DNA of 64,000 nucleotides, taken from the NCBI RefSeq assembly GCF_000308655.1, contig NZ_BAGC01000061.1, forward strand, positions 60,541-124,540. The letters run 5' to 3'. The notes below the pieces were generated by a model. The model was given only the letters and a program-made list of their open reading frames with translations, was not told where the DNA came from and made no database searches. Numbering within the stretch: position 1 is the stretch's first letter; each line of letters begins with the position of its first letter. Source of the stretch: Nocardia niigatensis NBRC 100131. GTDB taxonomy: Bacteria; Actinomycetota; Actinomycetes; Mycobacteriales; Mycobacteriaceae. Of the stretch, positions 1 through 8,504 are shown one piece after another. The position numbers were made by a program, and so were the translations under genes.

Positions 1-430
1 CGCCCGCGGGCAGCTCACCCAGCACCAGGCCGTCGCGCGCCACCAGCGCGTCGCGCGGATCCTGGCGGGGCGGAATCGCCGCGATATCGAACAGCGGGTC
101 CTGCGCGGTCGGCAGATCCTTGTAGGAGTGCACCGCGATATCGACCGTGCCCGCGGCCAATTCCTCGCGCAGCGCGGCGGTGAAGACACCCACCCCGATC
201 TTCTGCACCGGATCGGTGGCGTTCTGGTCACCCGCGGTCTTCACGATGACCAGCTCGGCCTGCTGGCCGTTGGCGATCAGGGCGTCGCGCACATGCCCGG
301 CCTGGGTGAGGGCCAGCAGACTGCCGCGAGTGCCGATGCGCCAGGGCGCCTCGACGGTTCCGCGGCCAACGATCCGCTCAGCGGAGGGGATGGTTGTCGT
401 CTCGTTCTCGTGCACCATTGCTCCGGTCAT
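1..430 (-). CDS. hemC: Hydroxymethylbilane synthase (porphobilinogen deaminase), 5' part only
   Basis: Joins four porphobilinogen molecules into hydroxymethylbilane in the cytosolic haem/corrinoid pathway. Only the first 143 codons are here; the gene runs off the left edge. The visible part carries family landmarks: WRIGTRGSLLALTQA near residue 30, then VHSYKDLPT with the conserved Lys of the substrate site, then the DPRDALV segment. The ATG at 430 overlaps the hemA TGA in an ATGA, so the two are translationally coupled in the order rex-hemA-hemC. A second in-frame ATG lies four codons in and could also be the start. The dipyrromethane-cofactor Cys would be beyond the edge and cannot be checked. 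Confidence 0.95.
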   Translation of the reverse strand, partial: MTGAMVHENETTTIPSAERIVGRGTVEAPWRIGTRGSLLALTQAGHVRDALIANGQQAELVIVKTAGDQNATDPVQKIGVGVFTAALREELAAGTVDIAVHSYKDLPTAQDPLFDIAAIPPRQDPRDALVARDGLVLGELPAG

Positions 431-1815
431 GCCGTGTGCCCCTGTTCGTCGCCCGGGTGAGCGGCGGTGAAATCGTCCGCCAGTTCGCCCTGCAGGGTGG
501 AGATCTCCATCGGCGCGGCAACCGCTTGTGCCGCACCGGGTTTCAGTTCGAAAAGCTCACGCAGCGCCTCGGCGTAGCTGTCGCCGCCGGGCGTGGACGC
601 CAGCTGTTTGACCCGCACCGTCGGCGCGTGCAGCAGCTTGTCGACCACCCGTCGCACGGTACGGGCGACCTCGTCGCGTTCGGTGGACTCGAGTCCCGGC
701 AGTCGGGAATCCAGACGCAGCAGTTCGGCCTCGACCACGTCGGCGGCCATCTGGCGCAGCGCGGCCACGGTCGGGGTGACCTCGGCCATGCGCTGTCCGG
801 CAAGATACTTCGCGAGCTCGTCGGCGACGATGGTGCGCGCGGCGGCGGTATCATCGGCGGCCGCGCCGGCCGACGGATCGCGCTGCAGCGTCTCCATGTC
901 GATGACGGTCACGCCCGGCAGCCCGGACACCGCGTGGTCCACATCGCGGGGCAGGCCCAGATCGCAGATGACCAGTTCGTCCGTGCCGGCCTTGGCGGCC
1001 AGGGCGCGATGCACGTCCGCCAGCGTCACCACGGTGCCGACCGCACCGGTACAGGTGACCACCACGTCGGCAGCGGCCATCGCCTCGGCCAGCCGGTCCA
1101 TCTCGATGGCCGCGGCCGGCACGCCGTGCATGGCGGTGGCCGTATTGGCCAGGCGCTGCGCCTTTTCCAGCGTCCGGTTCACCACCAGGATCTCGGCGGC
1201 CCCGCCGCGCGCCAGCTGCGCCACCGCGAGCCCGCCCATGGCGCCCGCGCCCAGCACCAGCACGGTGCGGCCCACCAGCGGACCCAGCACCACGCGCGCC
1301 CGATCCAGCGCCACCGACACCACCGACGCGCCCGCGCGATCGATCCCGGTCTCGGAGTGCACCCGCTTGCCGACCCGCAGCGCGTGCTGGGCCAGCTCGT
1401 GCAGGGTGCGTCCGGCGGCCTGCTGGGCGTCGGAGGCGGCGTAGGCGGCGCGGATCTGGCTGAGCACCTGCTGCTCGCCGACCACCATGGAGTCCAGGCC
1501 CGAGGCCACCGCGAACAGGTGCTCTGCCGCGGCCTCCGCGTAGCGCACATACGCGTGCTTGGTGAGCTCCGGCAGCGGCAGACCCGAATGCTTGGTGAGC
1601 AATTCGCCGATCTCGCCCAGCGCCGGGTGGAAGGCGTCGACGACCGCGTAGACCTCGATGCGGTTGCAGGTGGAGACGATCATCGCCTCGGAGACGTGAC
1701 TGGAGGCCAGCATCTTGTCGGTCAGCTTGGGCCGGTCGGCCTCGGTGATGGCGATCTTCTCGAGCACCGCCACTGGTGCGCTGCGATGCGAAATCCCGAC
1801 GAGAAGCACACTCAT
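427..1815 (-). CDS. hemA: Glutamyl-tRNA reductase
   Basis: Reduces glutamyl-tRNA to glutamate-1-semialdehyde with NADPH, the first committed step of C5-pathway haem synthesis. The 462-aa product begins MSVLLVGISHRSAPVAVLE, has the catalytic-Cys segment IVSTCNRIEVYA near residue 50, a Rossmann motif VLVLGAGAMGGLA in the middle and a helical C-terminal dimerisation region. The ATG at 1815 was chosen because it overlaps the rex stop (ATGA) and matches the family N-terminus; the reading frame is open much further upstream but that is rex-antisense shadow. The C-terminal tail after the dimer domain is Ala-rich and acidic. Co-transcription with rex suggests haem synthesis follows the NADH/NAD+ state. 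Confidence 0.97.
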   Translation of the reverse strand: MSVLLVGISHRSAPVAVLEKIAITEADRPKLTDKMLASSHVSEAMIVSTCNRIEVYAVVDAFHPALGEIGELLTKHSGLPLPELTKHAYVRYAEAAAEHLFAVASGLDSMVVGEQQVLSQIRAAYAASDAQQAAGRTLHELAQHALRVGKRVHSETGIDRAGASVVSVALDRARVVLGPLVGRTVLVLGAGAMGGLAVAQLARGGAAEILVVNRTLEKAQRLANTATAMHGVPAAAIEMDRLAEAMAAADVVVTCTGAVGTVVTLADVHRALAAKAGTDELVICDLGLPRDVDHAVSGLPGVTVIDMETLQRDPSAGAAADDTAAARTIVADELAKYLAGQRMAEVTPTVAALRQMAADVVEAELLRLDSRLPGLESTERDEVARTVRRVVDKLLHAPTVRVKQLASTPGGDSYAEALRELFELKPGAAQAVAAPMEISTLQGELADDFTAAHPGDEQGHTA

Positions 1816-2576
1816 GGCTGGACCACCGCTCCCTTGCTGGTTGTCATCGGTACCCGGGGCATCAGGCTCCCGGCGGCCGCGCTCATCGCTTCCTCCGCGG
1901 CCGATTCCGCGTTGCGGGCCCGCTCGAACGACAGCAATTGCATCTCCACCGCGAGATCGACGCGCCGCACCTCGACGGTGGCGGGCGCCTCGAGCGCCAG
2001 GGCGGAGAAGCTCAGGATGCACTGCAGGCCGGCCTCGACGAGCAGATCGCAGACGCCCTGCGCGGCCACGTCCGGCACCGTGATGACGGCGATGGTGGGC
2101 TGCAGCGCGTCCACGGCGTCGGACAATTCGGCGGCGTCGCGGACGACCAGTCCGCACACCGTCGTGTCGATCACCGCCGGATCGTTGTCGAACAGCCCGA
2201 CCATGGCGAACCCGCGGCGGCGGAATCCGCCGTAACCGACCAGCGCCCGGCCCAGATGACCGGCTCCGACCAGCACCACCCGGTGTCCCTCGGACAGGCC
2301 GAGCACATCCTCGATGCGGTCGCGCAGCTTGATCACGTCATAGCCCACGCCACGAACACCGTTGGGTCCCAAGAACGAAAGATCCTTGCGCAACTTCGCC
2401 GAACCGACACCCGCCGCGACAGCCAGTTCCTCACTCGATACGATGGCTACACCGTCGTCGGCGAGTACGGCGAGCACTCGGAGATAGGTGGCCAGCCGGG
2501 CCACCGTGGCCTGCGGGATGTCCTTCTGCAGAGCCTTGGAGACGCCAGTCGGCGGCGTCTCGTGCTGCTCTGTCAC
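1812..2576 (-). CDS. rex: Redox-sensing transcriptional repressor Rex
   Basis: Dimeric repressor that binds DNA when NADH is low and releases it when NADH rises. The 254-aa protein has an N-terminal winged helix (ATVARLATYLRVLAVLAD, then GVGSAKLRKDLSFLG recognition region with the GxRGVGY segment) and a Rossmann domain with VLVGAGHLGRALVGY and DNDP after beta-2, all standard for Rex. Start is GTG at 2576 with AGGAG 10 bases upstream. First gene of rex-hemA-hemC, which matches the arrangement known in Streptomyces, where Rex represses its own operon. A Rex-like operator lies about 160 bp upstream (2737-2754). Confidence 0.96.
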   Translation of the reverse strand: MTEQHETPPTGVSKALQKDIPQATVARLATYLRVLAVLADDGVAIVSSEELAVAAGVGSAKLRKDLSFLGPNGVRGVGYDVIKLRDRIEDVLGLSEGHRVVLVGAGHLGRALVGYGGFRRRGFAMVGLFDNDPAVIDTTVCGLVVRDAAELSDAVDALQPTIAVITVPDVAAQGVCDLLVEAGLQCILSFSALALEAPATVEVRRVDLAVEMQLLSFERARNAESAAEEAMSAAAGSLMPRVPMTTSKGAVVQP

Positions 2577-2898
2577 GTCGCTTGCGCTCCTCGTCCGGCC
2601 GGGGGTGAGTGTCCGGGTTCTTTTGTCGACCCGACGCCGGGAGACCGTCGCGGTCCTTACAGGCGAGGTCGAGTCAGGTTCAGGGGGTCGCTTCCGCTGC
2701 CCGAGAAGGCGGGTTGCGTGCCACCACCGTAACCGCTTGTGAAGCCCTGCACAAAGTCGGTGAATTCAGTCACTTTGCGGCGGGCTCCTGCCCCGCCCTC
2801 ATTCAACCCTCATCAGCACGAACCCGCCACGCAACACACCGGAGGGGACAGGTGAAGGGGGCCCGCGTCACGAACCCCCGAAAAGCCGCTATTGCGGC
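2577..2898. other. Non-coding gap upstream of rex
   Basis: A 322-bp stretch with no convincing gene. It must hold the promoter of the rex-hemA-hemC operon (reading leftward); it contains a Rex-type inverted repeat (2737-2754) and, at its right end, the terminator of the glutaredoxin gene (2883-2900). Open frames here have no recognisable protein and no good start context. Confidence 0.7.
2737..2754. promoter_or_regulatory. Candidate Rex operator
   Basis: TTGTGAAGCCCTGCACAA: outer arms TTGTG and CACAA around an 8-base centre, the same size and outer bases as the actinobacterial Rex site (TTGTGAAC..GTTCACAA). The left half is a full match (TTGTGAA); the right half has GCACAA instead of TTCACAA. 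It lies upstream of rex itself, where autoregulation is expected. The match is by eye only. Confidence 0.65.
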
Positions 2899-2900
2899 TT
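2883..2900 (-). terminator. Terminator after glutaredoxin-like gene
   Basis: Perfect 7-bp stem AAGCCGC / GCGGCTT with loop TATT, overlapping the stop codon region of the leftward glutaredoxin gene. In the leftward RNA the stem is followed by TTCGGGGG, so the U-tract is short; a compact actinobacterial-type terminator. Confidence 0.6.
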
Positions 2901-3168
2901 ATTTCGCGAGGTCGGCGCGCAGGCGCGGCTCGTCCACGTCGAAATAGCTGTGCTCACGCCCGTCCAGCAGCACGACCGGCAGCCGGTCACCGTATTCGGC
3001 GCGCAGACCCGGATCGGTGGCGGCGGCCTCGTCCACGTCGACGGTGGCGACCTCGATGCCGAACTCGGCGCAGATCGGCCGCAATTGTTCCAGTGCCGTG
3101 TGGCACAGGCCGCAGCCGTTGCGGGTCAACAGAGTCACAGCATGTGTGGAATCGCTCATAGCCACCAT
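2899..3168 (-). CDS. Glutaredoxin-like protein
   Basis: Small 89-aa thioredoxin-fold protein of the glutaredoxin-like DUF836 type (Rv0508 position). It has beta-1 then LLTRNGCGLCHTALEQL with the redox pair CGLC, a mid-protein DVDEAAATDP segment and RLPVVLLDG with the cis-Pro. Likely a mycothiol-era mono- or dithiol redox protein of the cytosol; substrate unknown. ATG at 3168 is preferred over an ATG three codons later because GGAGAG lies 7 bases upstream of the former. Diverges from the HAD phosphatase gene; shares with it the 93-bp promoter gap 3169-3261. Confidence 0.88.
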   Translation of the reverse strand: MVAMSDSTHAVTLLTRNGCGLCHTALEQLRPICAEFGIEVATVDVDEAAATDPGLRAEYGDRLPVVLLDGREHSYFDVDEPRLRADLAK

Positions 3169-3261
3169 CTAACAACTCTCCGATATGTCGTTCGCCGTCT
3201 ACGTTGCGGCCACCCCCGGGCGTTACTGTGGACTTGTTCGCGCTAACAGGCGGAGGTACTG

Positions 3262-4296
3262 GTGCCGGAGAGTTCGAAAGAGCAGGGGACGGGCTTCATC
3301 GCGGGACGCTTCGGTGAATTCCCGGCGCGCTGGGGTCAGGGCCTGCAGGATCTGCAGGATCAGTTCACCCGCATCACCCGCAGTCCGTTCGGTCCAACCG
3401 AAGAAGAGGTCCGTGCCAACCTGGCCGGCGAGGCCAGCGCCGACGCCGCCCTCGCCCTGCACGATGCCGAGCTCGCGCTGCGGGACGACGGCGACACGCC
3501 GATCCCGGCGATCGCCCGCGACCTCACCGCGGCCGCCTTCTTCGACGTGGACAACACCATGGTGCAGGGCGCGTCGATCGTGCATTTCGCCCGCGGGCTG
3601 GCCGCGCGCAAATACTTCAAGACCTCCGACCTGGTCGATATGGCCTGGAAGCAGGTCAAATTCCGGGTCACCGGCAAGGAGAGCCACTCGGACATGGCCT
3701 CCGGCAAGGAGAAAGCGCTCTCCTTCATCGCGGGCCGTCCCACCGCCGAACTCGCCGCACTCGGTGAGGAGATCTACGACGAGATCATCGCCGACAAGAT
3801 CTGGCCGGGCACCCGGGCGCTGGCTCAGATGCACCTGGACGCGGGCCAGCAGGTCTGGCTGGTCACCGCCACGCCGGTGGAGCTGGCGCAGGTCATCGCC
3901 AAGCGGCTGGGCCTGACCGGTGCGCTGGGCACGGTCGCCGAGAGCGAGGACGGCGTGTTCACCGGCCGCCTGGTCGGCGACATCCTGCACGGGCTCGGCA
4001 AGGCTCACGCGGTGCGCACCCTGGCCATTCGCGAGGGCCTGAACCTCAAGCGCTGCACCGCCTACAGCGACAGCCACAACGACGTGCCCATGCTCTCGCT
4101 GGTCGGCACCGCGGTGGCCATCAACCCGGACACGGACCTGCGCGAGGTCGCCAAGAACCGCGGCTGGGAGATCCGCGACTTCCGCACCGGCCGCAAGGCC
4201 GCGAGAGTCGGCGTGCCCACCGCCCTCGCACTCGGCGCGGCGGGCGGCGCGGCGGCGGCCGTGCTCTCCCGCAAACGGGAAGCCAAGGCCAGCTGA
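3262..4296 (+). CDS. HAD-IB family phosphatase (SerB1-like)
   Basis: 344-aa HAD hydrolase of the phosphoserine-phosphatase-like IB class. Motif I is AAFFDVDNTMVQGAS (nucleophile and acid Asp near residue 93), motif II sits in VWLVTATPVELAQ, and motif IV is YSDSHNDVPML. About 85 residues precede motif I, rich in charged residues, and the C-terminus ends in an Ala/Gly-rich hydrophobic helix followed by SRKREAKAS, which could anchor it to the membrane. GTG start has GGCGGAGG 6 bases upstream. Same place as M. tuberculosis serB1 (Rv0505c); the true substrate (phosphoserine or a lipid phosphate) cannot be told from sequence. Confidence 0.88.
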   Translation: MPESSKEQGTGFIAGRFGEFPARWGQGLQDLQDQFTRITRSPFGPTEEEVRANLAGEASADAALALHDAELALRDDGDTPIPAIARDLTAAAFFDVDNTMVQGASIVHFARGLAARKYFKTSDLVDMAWKQVKFRVTGKESHSDMASGKEKALSFIAGRPTAELAALGEEIYDEIIADKIWPGTRALAQMHLDAGQQVWLVTATPVELAQVIAKRLGLTGALGTVAESEDGVFTGRLVGDILHGLGKAHAVRTLAIREGLNLKRCTAYSDSHNDVPMLSLVGTAVAINPDTDLREVAKNRGWEIRDFRTGRKAARVGVPTALALGAAGGAAAAVLSRKREAKAS

Positions 4297-4340
4297 CCCG
4301 AATTCGGTTGGCGGCTACCGAGGAATGAAAAACGCCGACT

Positions 4341-4472
4341 GCGACAACTGATTTCGTGAGGTCGGGATAACTCACCGGGTATGCCCGGAATGGGTTGGGC
4401 ACCCGACCGGCGGAACGGGTGCCCAACGCCAACGGCTCTCAGCCGCCCGCTGAATTCGCGGGGAGGCGGGGG
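4341..4472 (-). repeat. Dispersed ~130-bp repeat, copy A
   Basis: Read on the minus strand it begins CCCGCCTCCCCGCG, continues through a GAGAGCCG segment and a GCCGGTCGGGTGCC segment, and ends CGAAATCAGTTGTCGC. Five copies of this element occur in the window (also 8328, 17206, 25011, 43135). This copy starts about 10 bases after the acyltransferase stop codon and has the same orientation as that gene, so it would be in its 3' untranslated RNA. No coding function is apparent. Confidence 0.85.
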
Positions 4473-4481
4473 AGGCGAGAT

Positions 4482-5501
4482 CTAGCCGGTGATGGGGTTA
4501 CGGCGCTTGATCAGATTCTTGTACAGCGTTCCCTGAATGGTTTCGCGGACCTGATCGGTGACTTCGAACATCGTCATCGGATCATCGGCATCCGCCGGTT
4601 CGTATCCGGCGGTCGAAATCGGCTCGCCGAATTCGATGTACCACTTCGACGGGAACGGAATCGCACCCAGCGGACCCAGATGCGGAAACAGCGGCGTCAC
4701 CGGGAAATACGGGATACCGAGCAGCCGCGCCAGCGGTTCGAGATTGGCCAGCTTCGGATAGATCTCCTCCGAACCCACAATGGAGCACGGAATGATCGGC
4801 ACGCCGGTGCGCACCGCCGCCGACACGAAACCGCCACGGCCGAAACGCTGCAGCTTGTACCGGTCCGCATAGGGCTTGCCGATGCCCTTGTAGCCCTCGG
4901 GGAACACGCCCGCGACTTCGCCCGCGCGCAGCAGCCTTTCGGCGTCCGCGGGGCAGGCCAGGGTGTGCCCCGCCTTGCGGGCCAGCTCGCCGATGATCGG
5001 CGTCTCGAAGACCAGGTCGGCGGCCAGGATGCGCAGCGCGCGCTGCCTGGGATGCCGGTCGTGCACGGCCAGCTGCAGCATCAGCCCGTCCAGCGGCACC
5101 GTGCCCGCGTGATTGGCCACGACGAGCGCGCCGCCCACCTCCGGAATGTTCTCGATCCCCGCCACCTCGACCCGGAACCACAGGTCCGACAGCGGCCGCA
5201 GCATCGGGAGGATCACCGATTCGAGAAGGTGCTCGTCCAAACCGAATTCGTCGACCTGGTAGTCGCCGGTGAGGCGACGGCGCGCGAAATCTGCGGTGTA
5301 GCGGACCCCGTCCGCCACGGTCCCCCGGATCAGTTCGCCCAGTGACTTGGGCTGGCGCGCTTCGACTTCGGCGAGCCGATCGGTCAGCGAGGTCACAGGG
5401 GTCAGCGCCGGCTCCCCTACCGGCCACACGCGAGACGGGCGACTGTGCCGCGTCTCGAAGTCCACGTCGTGAAGTCGAATCACCTTCGCTACATCACTCA
5501 T
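4482..5501 (-). CDS. Lysophospholipid acyltransferase family protein
   Basis: 339-aa membrane-associated acyltransferase of the PlsC superfamily (Rv0502 type). It has the acceptor motif as NHAGTVPLD, with a wider His-Asp spacing that is usual in this mycobacterial subfamily, and the phosphate-binding motif as FPEGYKGIGKP about 70 residues later. Presumed to move an acyl chain onto a lysophospholipid or related glycerol lipid at the inner membrane face. ATG at 5501 chosen for the ATGA overlap with the epimerase gene stop and for the family-like start MSDVAKVIRL; the frame stays open upstream without support. Acts in one operon with the epimerase gene. Confidence 0.9.
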   Translation of the reverse strand: MSDVAKVIRLHDVDFETRHSRPSRVWPVGEPALTPVTSLTDRLAEVEARQPKSLGELIRGTVADGVRYTADFARRRLTGDYQVDEFGLDEHLLESVILPMLRPLSDLWFRVEVAGIENIPEVGGALVVANHAGTVPLDGLMLQLAVHDRHPRQRALRILAADLVFETPIIGELARKAGHTLACPADAERLLRAGEVAGVFPEGYKGIGKPYADRYKLQRFGRGGFVSAAVRTGVPIIPCSIVGSEEIYPKLANLEPLARLLGIPYFPVTPLFPHLGPLGAIPFPSKWYIEFGEPISTAGYEPADADDPMTMFEVTDQVRETIQGTLYKNLIKRRNPITG

Positions 5502-6580
5502 TGGTGTGCTCCCGTCCCGGCCCCGAGCAGGCCGAGAAGTTTGTTCTCTGCGGCGTCGATCCACGTGGGATCGATCACGGGCCGCAACGCTGCGCCCCCT
5601 ATGAAGTCGTCGAATGCCTGCACCGTGGTCCAGCGCGGCTGGAAGCCGAGCTCGGTGCGCATCCGGGTGGTGTCCAGACCACATCCGAAATGGAAGTAGT
5701 CGATCTGCTCCGCGGTGAACTCCCGCATGACGGGGCCCATCACGGTACGCCCAACCGTACGGAAAACCCCGTACGGAACGGGCAATTCGATCCGCCCGGC
5801 GCGCCGGATCGCCTGCGACAGTGCCATCGCACCGTCACCGGCCACATTGTACGTTCCGCCCGGGGCCGTCATGGCCCCGTGCACGAGGGCGGCGATGGCG
5901 TCCTCCTCGTGTAGCAGCTGCATGCGCGGATCACGCCCGAGGATGGTCGGCGTGATCGGCGAACGGAAATACTGCACGCCGCGTTTGGCCAGCTGCGGGC
6001 CCACGATCGGCGGAAAGCGCAGAATGGCCGCCGAGATGTCCGGCCGCCGCCGGGCCAGCCCGCGGACGAAGCCCTCCACCTCGATCATGTCCCGCGCGAA
6101 CCAGCCGCGCGGCGGGGTGCGCGCGCTCATCTCCTCGGTGAACTTCACCGGGTCCTTGGCGCTGCACCCGTAGACGGCGGAGGAGGAACGCACCACCACG
6201 CGCCGCACGCTGGACGCCTTGCGGCACACCGCGAACAACTGCATGGCGCCGAGGACGTTCATGTCCTTCATGGCGGCCCGGCCCCCGCCCGAAGGCGGGC
6301 GGGACAGCGCGGCGGGATGTACCACCGTGTCCACCTGATTTCCATCGATAACCTTGCGGATCAACGGATTGCGAATATCGGCGCGAACGAATTCGGCGCG
6401 GCCCATGCGGCGCAGCAGCTCCCGGCTGGGCTGTTTGGCATCCACGGCGATGACGCGTTCGACGGCGGGGTCGGCCGCCAACCGGGCCACCACATTGCCG
6501 CCGAAGAACCGGCTCGCACCGGTCACCATCACTACCTTGGGCGCCTGCCCGTCCCGAGTCCCTGCCACTCCGGATCCCAC
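5498..6580 (-). CDS. NAD-dependent epimerase/dehydratase family protein (GalE2-like)
   Basis: 360-aa extended SDR. The NAD site is MVTGASRFFGGNVVARL (GxxxFxG form), followed by VDAKQPS after beta-2 and ADIRNPL. The usual catalytic YxxxK is not evident: the region that should carry it reads WFARDMIEVEGFVRG, so activity as an epimerase is doubtful and it may be a binding or atypical dehydrogenase protein. GTG at 6580 chosen because AGGAAA lies about 10 bases upstream and the conserved region starts soon after; no ATG precedes the NAD motif. Rv0501 position; overlaps the acyltransferase gene by 4 bases. Confidence 0.85.
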   Translation of the reverse strand: MGSGVAGTRDGQAPKVVMVTGASRFFGGNVVARLAADPAVERVIAVDAKQPSRELLRRMGRAEFVRADIRNPLIRKVIDGNQVDTVVHPAALSRPPSGGGRAAMKDMNVLGAMQLFAVCRKASSVRRVVVRSSSAVYGCSAKDPVKFTEEMSARTPPRGWFARDMIEVEGFVRGLARRRPDISAAILRFPPIVGPQLAKRGVQYFRSPITPTILGRDPRMQLLHEEDAIAALVHGAMTAPGGTYNVAGDGAMALSQAIRRAGRIELPVPYGVFRTVGRTVMGPVMREFTAEQIDYFHFGCGLDTTRMRTELGFQPRWTTVQAFDDFIGGAALRPVIDPTWIDAAENKLLGLLGAGTGAHQ

Positions 6581-6681
6581 TGAGCCCCCATTTCCTGTTA
6601 TTCCCGCGCTCCCAGGGTAACCGGCGGGTAGGGACCATCCGAAGGGTATTAACCAGGATCTAACGATGAGTTCGATCACCT

Positions 6682-6719
6682 GGGAAAAACGAAAGCCCGC
6701 CACCGATGGTGACGGGCTT
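6682..6719 (-). terminator. Terminator after bS22 gene
   Basis: Leftward RNA forms AAGCCCGTCACC / GGTGGCGGGCTT with a 3-base loop, followed by TTCGTTTTTCCC, a good U-rich tail. It lies just past the stop of the 33-aa ribosomal protein gene and separates it from the epimerase gene. Confidence 0.8.
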
Positions 6720-6738
6720 CCAGCTACGACGCAGCGGC

Positions 6739-6840
6739 TTACTTGCCGAGTTTGCGACGCTGAACACGCGTGCGGCGAAGCAGCTTGCGGTGCTTCTTCT
6801 TCGACATGCGCTTGCGGCGCTTCTTGATCACAGAACCCAT
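6739..6840 (-). CDS. Small ribosomal subunit protein bS22
   Basis: 33-codon gene: starts [19 protein letters not shown] and ends RRKLGK. Nearly every third residue is Lys or Arg. This is the AURKAIP1/COX24-domain peptide found in actinobacteria (Rv0500B place), described in mycobacterial ribosome structures as bS22, bound to 30S rRNA. ATG at 6840, TAA stop, and its own U-rich terminator 20 bases downstream, so it is an independent short transcript or the end of one from the BldC-like gene side. Confidence 0.95.
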
Positions 6841-7035
6841 AGGGTTGTTCCTCGCGTTCTCTCGGGTCATCCCCGCTCACGCGGGGTGCACACTGTCTGA
6901 CCCTGCACAGTCCCTACCCGATACGGGCCGAATGGACCCGGCGGCACCACCGGCACGTACAGGATGCCGGTCCATGCTACCGGGCCACTCTCCGGCGAAC
7001 GAAACGGGTGCGGCCGATCGGTTTTCCAGGCGTTA

Positions 7036-7281
7036 CTACCCCGCGTCGAAGTAGGACGTCTCCAGATAGTCGTGCACCGCCTTGGCGTGTACCCGGAAGG
7101 AACGCCCCACCCGCACGGCGGGCAGCTCTCCCGAATGCACCAGCCGGTACACCGTCATTTTGGATACCCGCATCAGATTCGCGACCTCGGCGACAGTGAG
7201 GAACTGAGTTCCTCCACCGATGACGGATCCTGCATTGATTGGGCTGTTTCCGGACCTCGCTTGGCTGTTTCCAGACATCAT
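7036..7281 (-). CDS. BldC-like MerR-type helix-turn-helix regulator
   Basis: 81-aa single-domain DNA-binding protein. The domain FLTVAEVANLMRVSKMTVYR is a MerR/excisionase-type helix-turn-helix and is followed by a wing ELPAVRVGRSFRVH and a short helix. Such proteins (BldC in Streptomyces, Rv0500A in M. tuberculosis) bind direct repeats cooperatively to control development or stress genes. The ATG pair at 7281/7278 is preferred, with GGAGG 11 bases upstream; a longer N-terminus is open but low-complexity. It sits between proC and bS22 as in mycobacteria. Confidence 0.88.
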   Translation of the reverse strand: MMSGNSQARSGNSPINAGSVIGGGTQFLTVAEVANLMRVSKMTVYRLVHSGELPAVRVGRSFRVHAKAVHDYLETSYFDAG

Positions 7282-7490
7282 TGCGCCACTGACCTCCGGC
7301 ACGTCCGCGCCGCCGGCTTCCCCACCGGCGGAACAGACACGCACGTGCTCCTTGAAGCTTAGCGGGACCAGTGGGATTGCTGCGACGGGTGTGAGAAATC
7401 AGCCTTTGCTGTGGCGAGTCGGCCTTCGGCAGCAAACTAGCAACCGAGCAGTATTGGAATGCGGCGAGCGCACTCGCCGCACCATCAACG

Positions 7491-8309
7491 TTAGTCCGCG
7501 ATCGCGCCGAGTTCGGCGGAACGGCGTTTTGCGGCGTCCAATGCATCGTGGAAAGCCGAACGCACCGCGGCACGCTCCAAGGCCCGCAGACCCGCCGCGG
7601 TGGTCCCAGCGGGCGAGGTGACGGCCGCGCGCAATTCCGGAGCAGACTGTCCGGACTCCTCGAGCAGGGCCGCCGAACCGAGCATCGTCTGCGTCACCAA
7701 CTGGGTGGCCACATCGCGAGTCAGACCCAGGCCGACCGAGGCGTCGATCATGGCCTCGACGATCAGGAAGAAGTACGCCGGGCCCGAACCCGACACCGCG
7801 GTCACCGCGTCCAGCTGCGACTCGGCGACCGTCACCACCTTGCCCACCGACTCCAGGATCTCGGTGACCAGGGCCAGCTGCTCCTTGCGGGCGTAGCGAC
7901 CGGCCGCGATGGCGCTCATGCCCTGACCCACCAGCATCGGGGTGTTCGGCATGACCCGCACGACCGGGAAACCGGCGGGCAGCCGGGACTCCATGCGGGC
8001 GGTCGGCACGCCGGCGGCCAGCGATACCAGCACCTGATCGTGGTCGTCGCCGAGTTCGGCCTTGCCCAGCTCGGCGACCACGCCGTCCACGTCGTTCGGC
8101 TTCACCGCGATCACGATGAGGTCCGCGGACTTGGCGGCATCGGCGATGTCGTCGGTGGCACGAATCCCGAACCGGTCGGCCAGCAATTCGGCGCGCGCCG
8201 GCACCGGCTCGACCACCACCAGATCCTTGCCCGCACGCCCGGATTCGAGCAGGCCCGCGATCAGCGCCTCTCCGATCCGACCCCCACCGATAACCGCAAT
8301 CCTCGTCAT
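7491..8309 (-). CDS. proC: Pyrroline-5-carboxylate reductase
   Basis: Last step of proline synthesis: reduces 1-pyrroline-5-carboxylate with NAD(P)H. 272 aa. Rossmann motif IAVIGGGRIGEALIAGLLE at the N-terminus; VRVMPNTPMLVGQGMSA and AVSGSGPAYFF mark substrate and dimer regions; the C-terminal helices carry SPAGTTAAGLRALE, the family signature. ATG at 8309 fits the family; an upstream in-frame TTG adds three residues only. The region upstream carries copy B of the dispersed repeat within 20 bases of the start, so the promoter must lie in or beyond that repeat. Confidence 0.96.
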   Translation of the reverse strand: MTRIAVIGGGRIGEALIAGLLESGRAGKDLVVVEPVPARAELLADRFGIRATDDIADAAKSADLIVIAVKPNDVDGVVAELGKAELGDDHDQVLVSLAAGVPTARMESRLPAGFPVVRVMPNTPMLVGQGMSAIAAGRYARKEQLALVTEILESVGKVVTVAESQLDAVTAVSGSGPAYFFLIVEAMIDASVGLGLTRDVATQLVTQTMLGSAALLEESGQSAPELRAAVTSPAGTTAAGLRALERAAVRSAFHDALDAAKRRSAELGAIAD

Positions 8310-8327
8310 GGGGATCAAGGCTAGCGT

Positions 8328-8458
8328 CCCGCCTCGCCGGGCTTTCAGCGCACAGCCGACGAACGTCGACGTCGAGAACGCGTGCCGGCGGTTGGGTGCC
8401 GAAACATCGTGGTCGTACCCGAGGAGTCGCCCCGACCGTCACGAAATCAGTTGTCGCC
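8328..8458 (+). repeat. Dispersed ~130-bp repeat, copy B
   Basis: Begins CCCGCCTCGCCGGGC, contains CGTGCCGGCGGTTGGGTGCC and ends CGACCGTCACGAAATCAGTT. It fills the gap between proC (leftward, starts at 8309) and the thioesterase gene (leftward, stops at 8505). This is the only copy not lying sense at the 3' end of a gene: it points away from proC and against the thioesterase gene. Confidence 0.85.
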
Positions 8459-8504
8459 TCGGCGTACGACGACCGAATGCCTCCGAGCGCCCGGGGGAAC
8501 AGGG

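Noticed and set aside
394..2235. Long rightward frame opposite hemA and rex
   Set aside because: Composition is the His/Arg/Gly-rich pattern of antisense high-GC frames; hemA and rex on the other strand have clear domains.
5498..6880. Longer N-terminus of the epimerase-like gene up to 6880
   Set aside because: It would run across the bS22 gene and its terminator; the region has no conserved residues.
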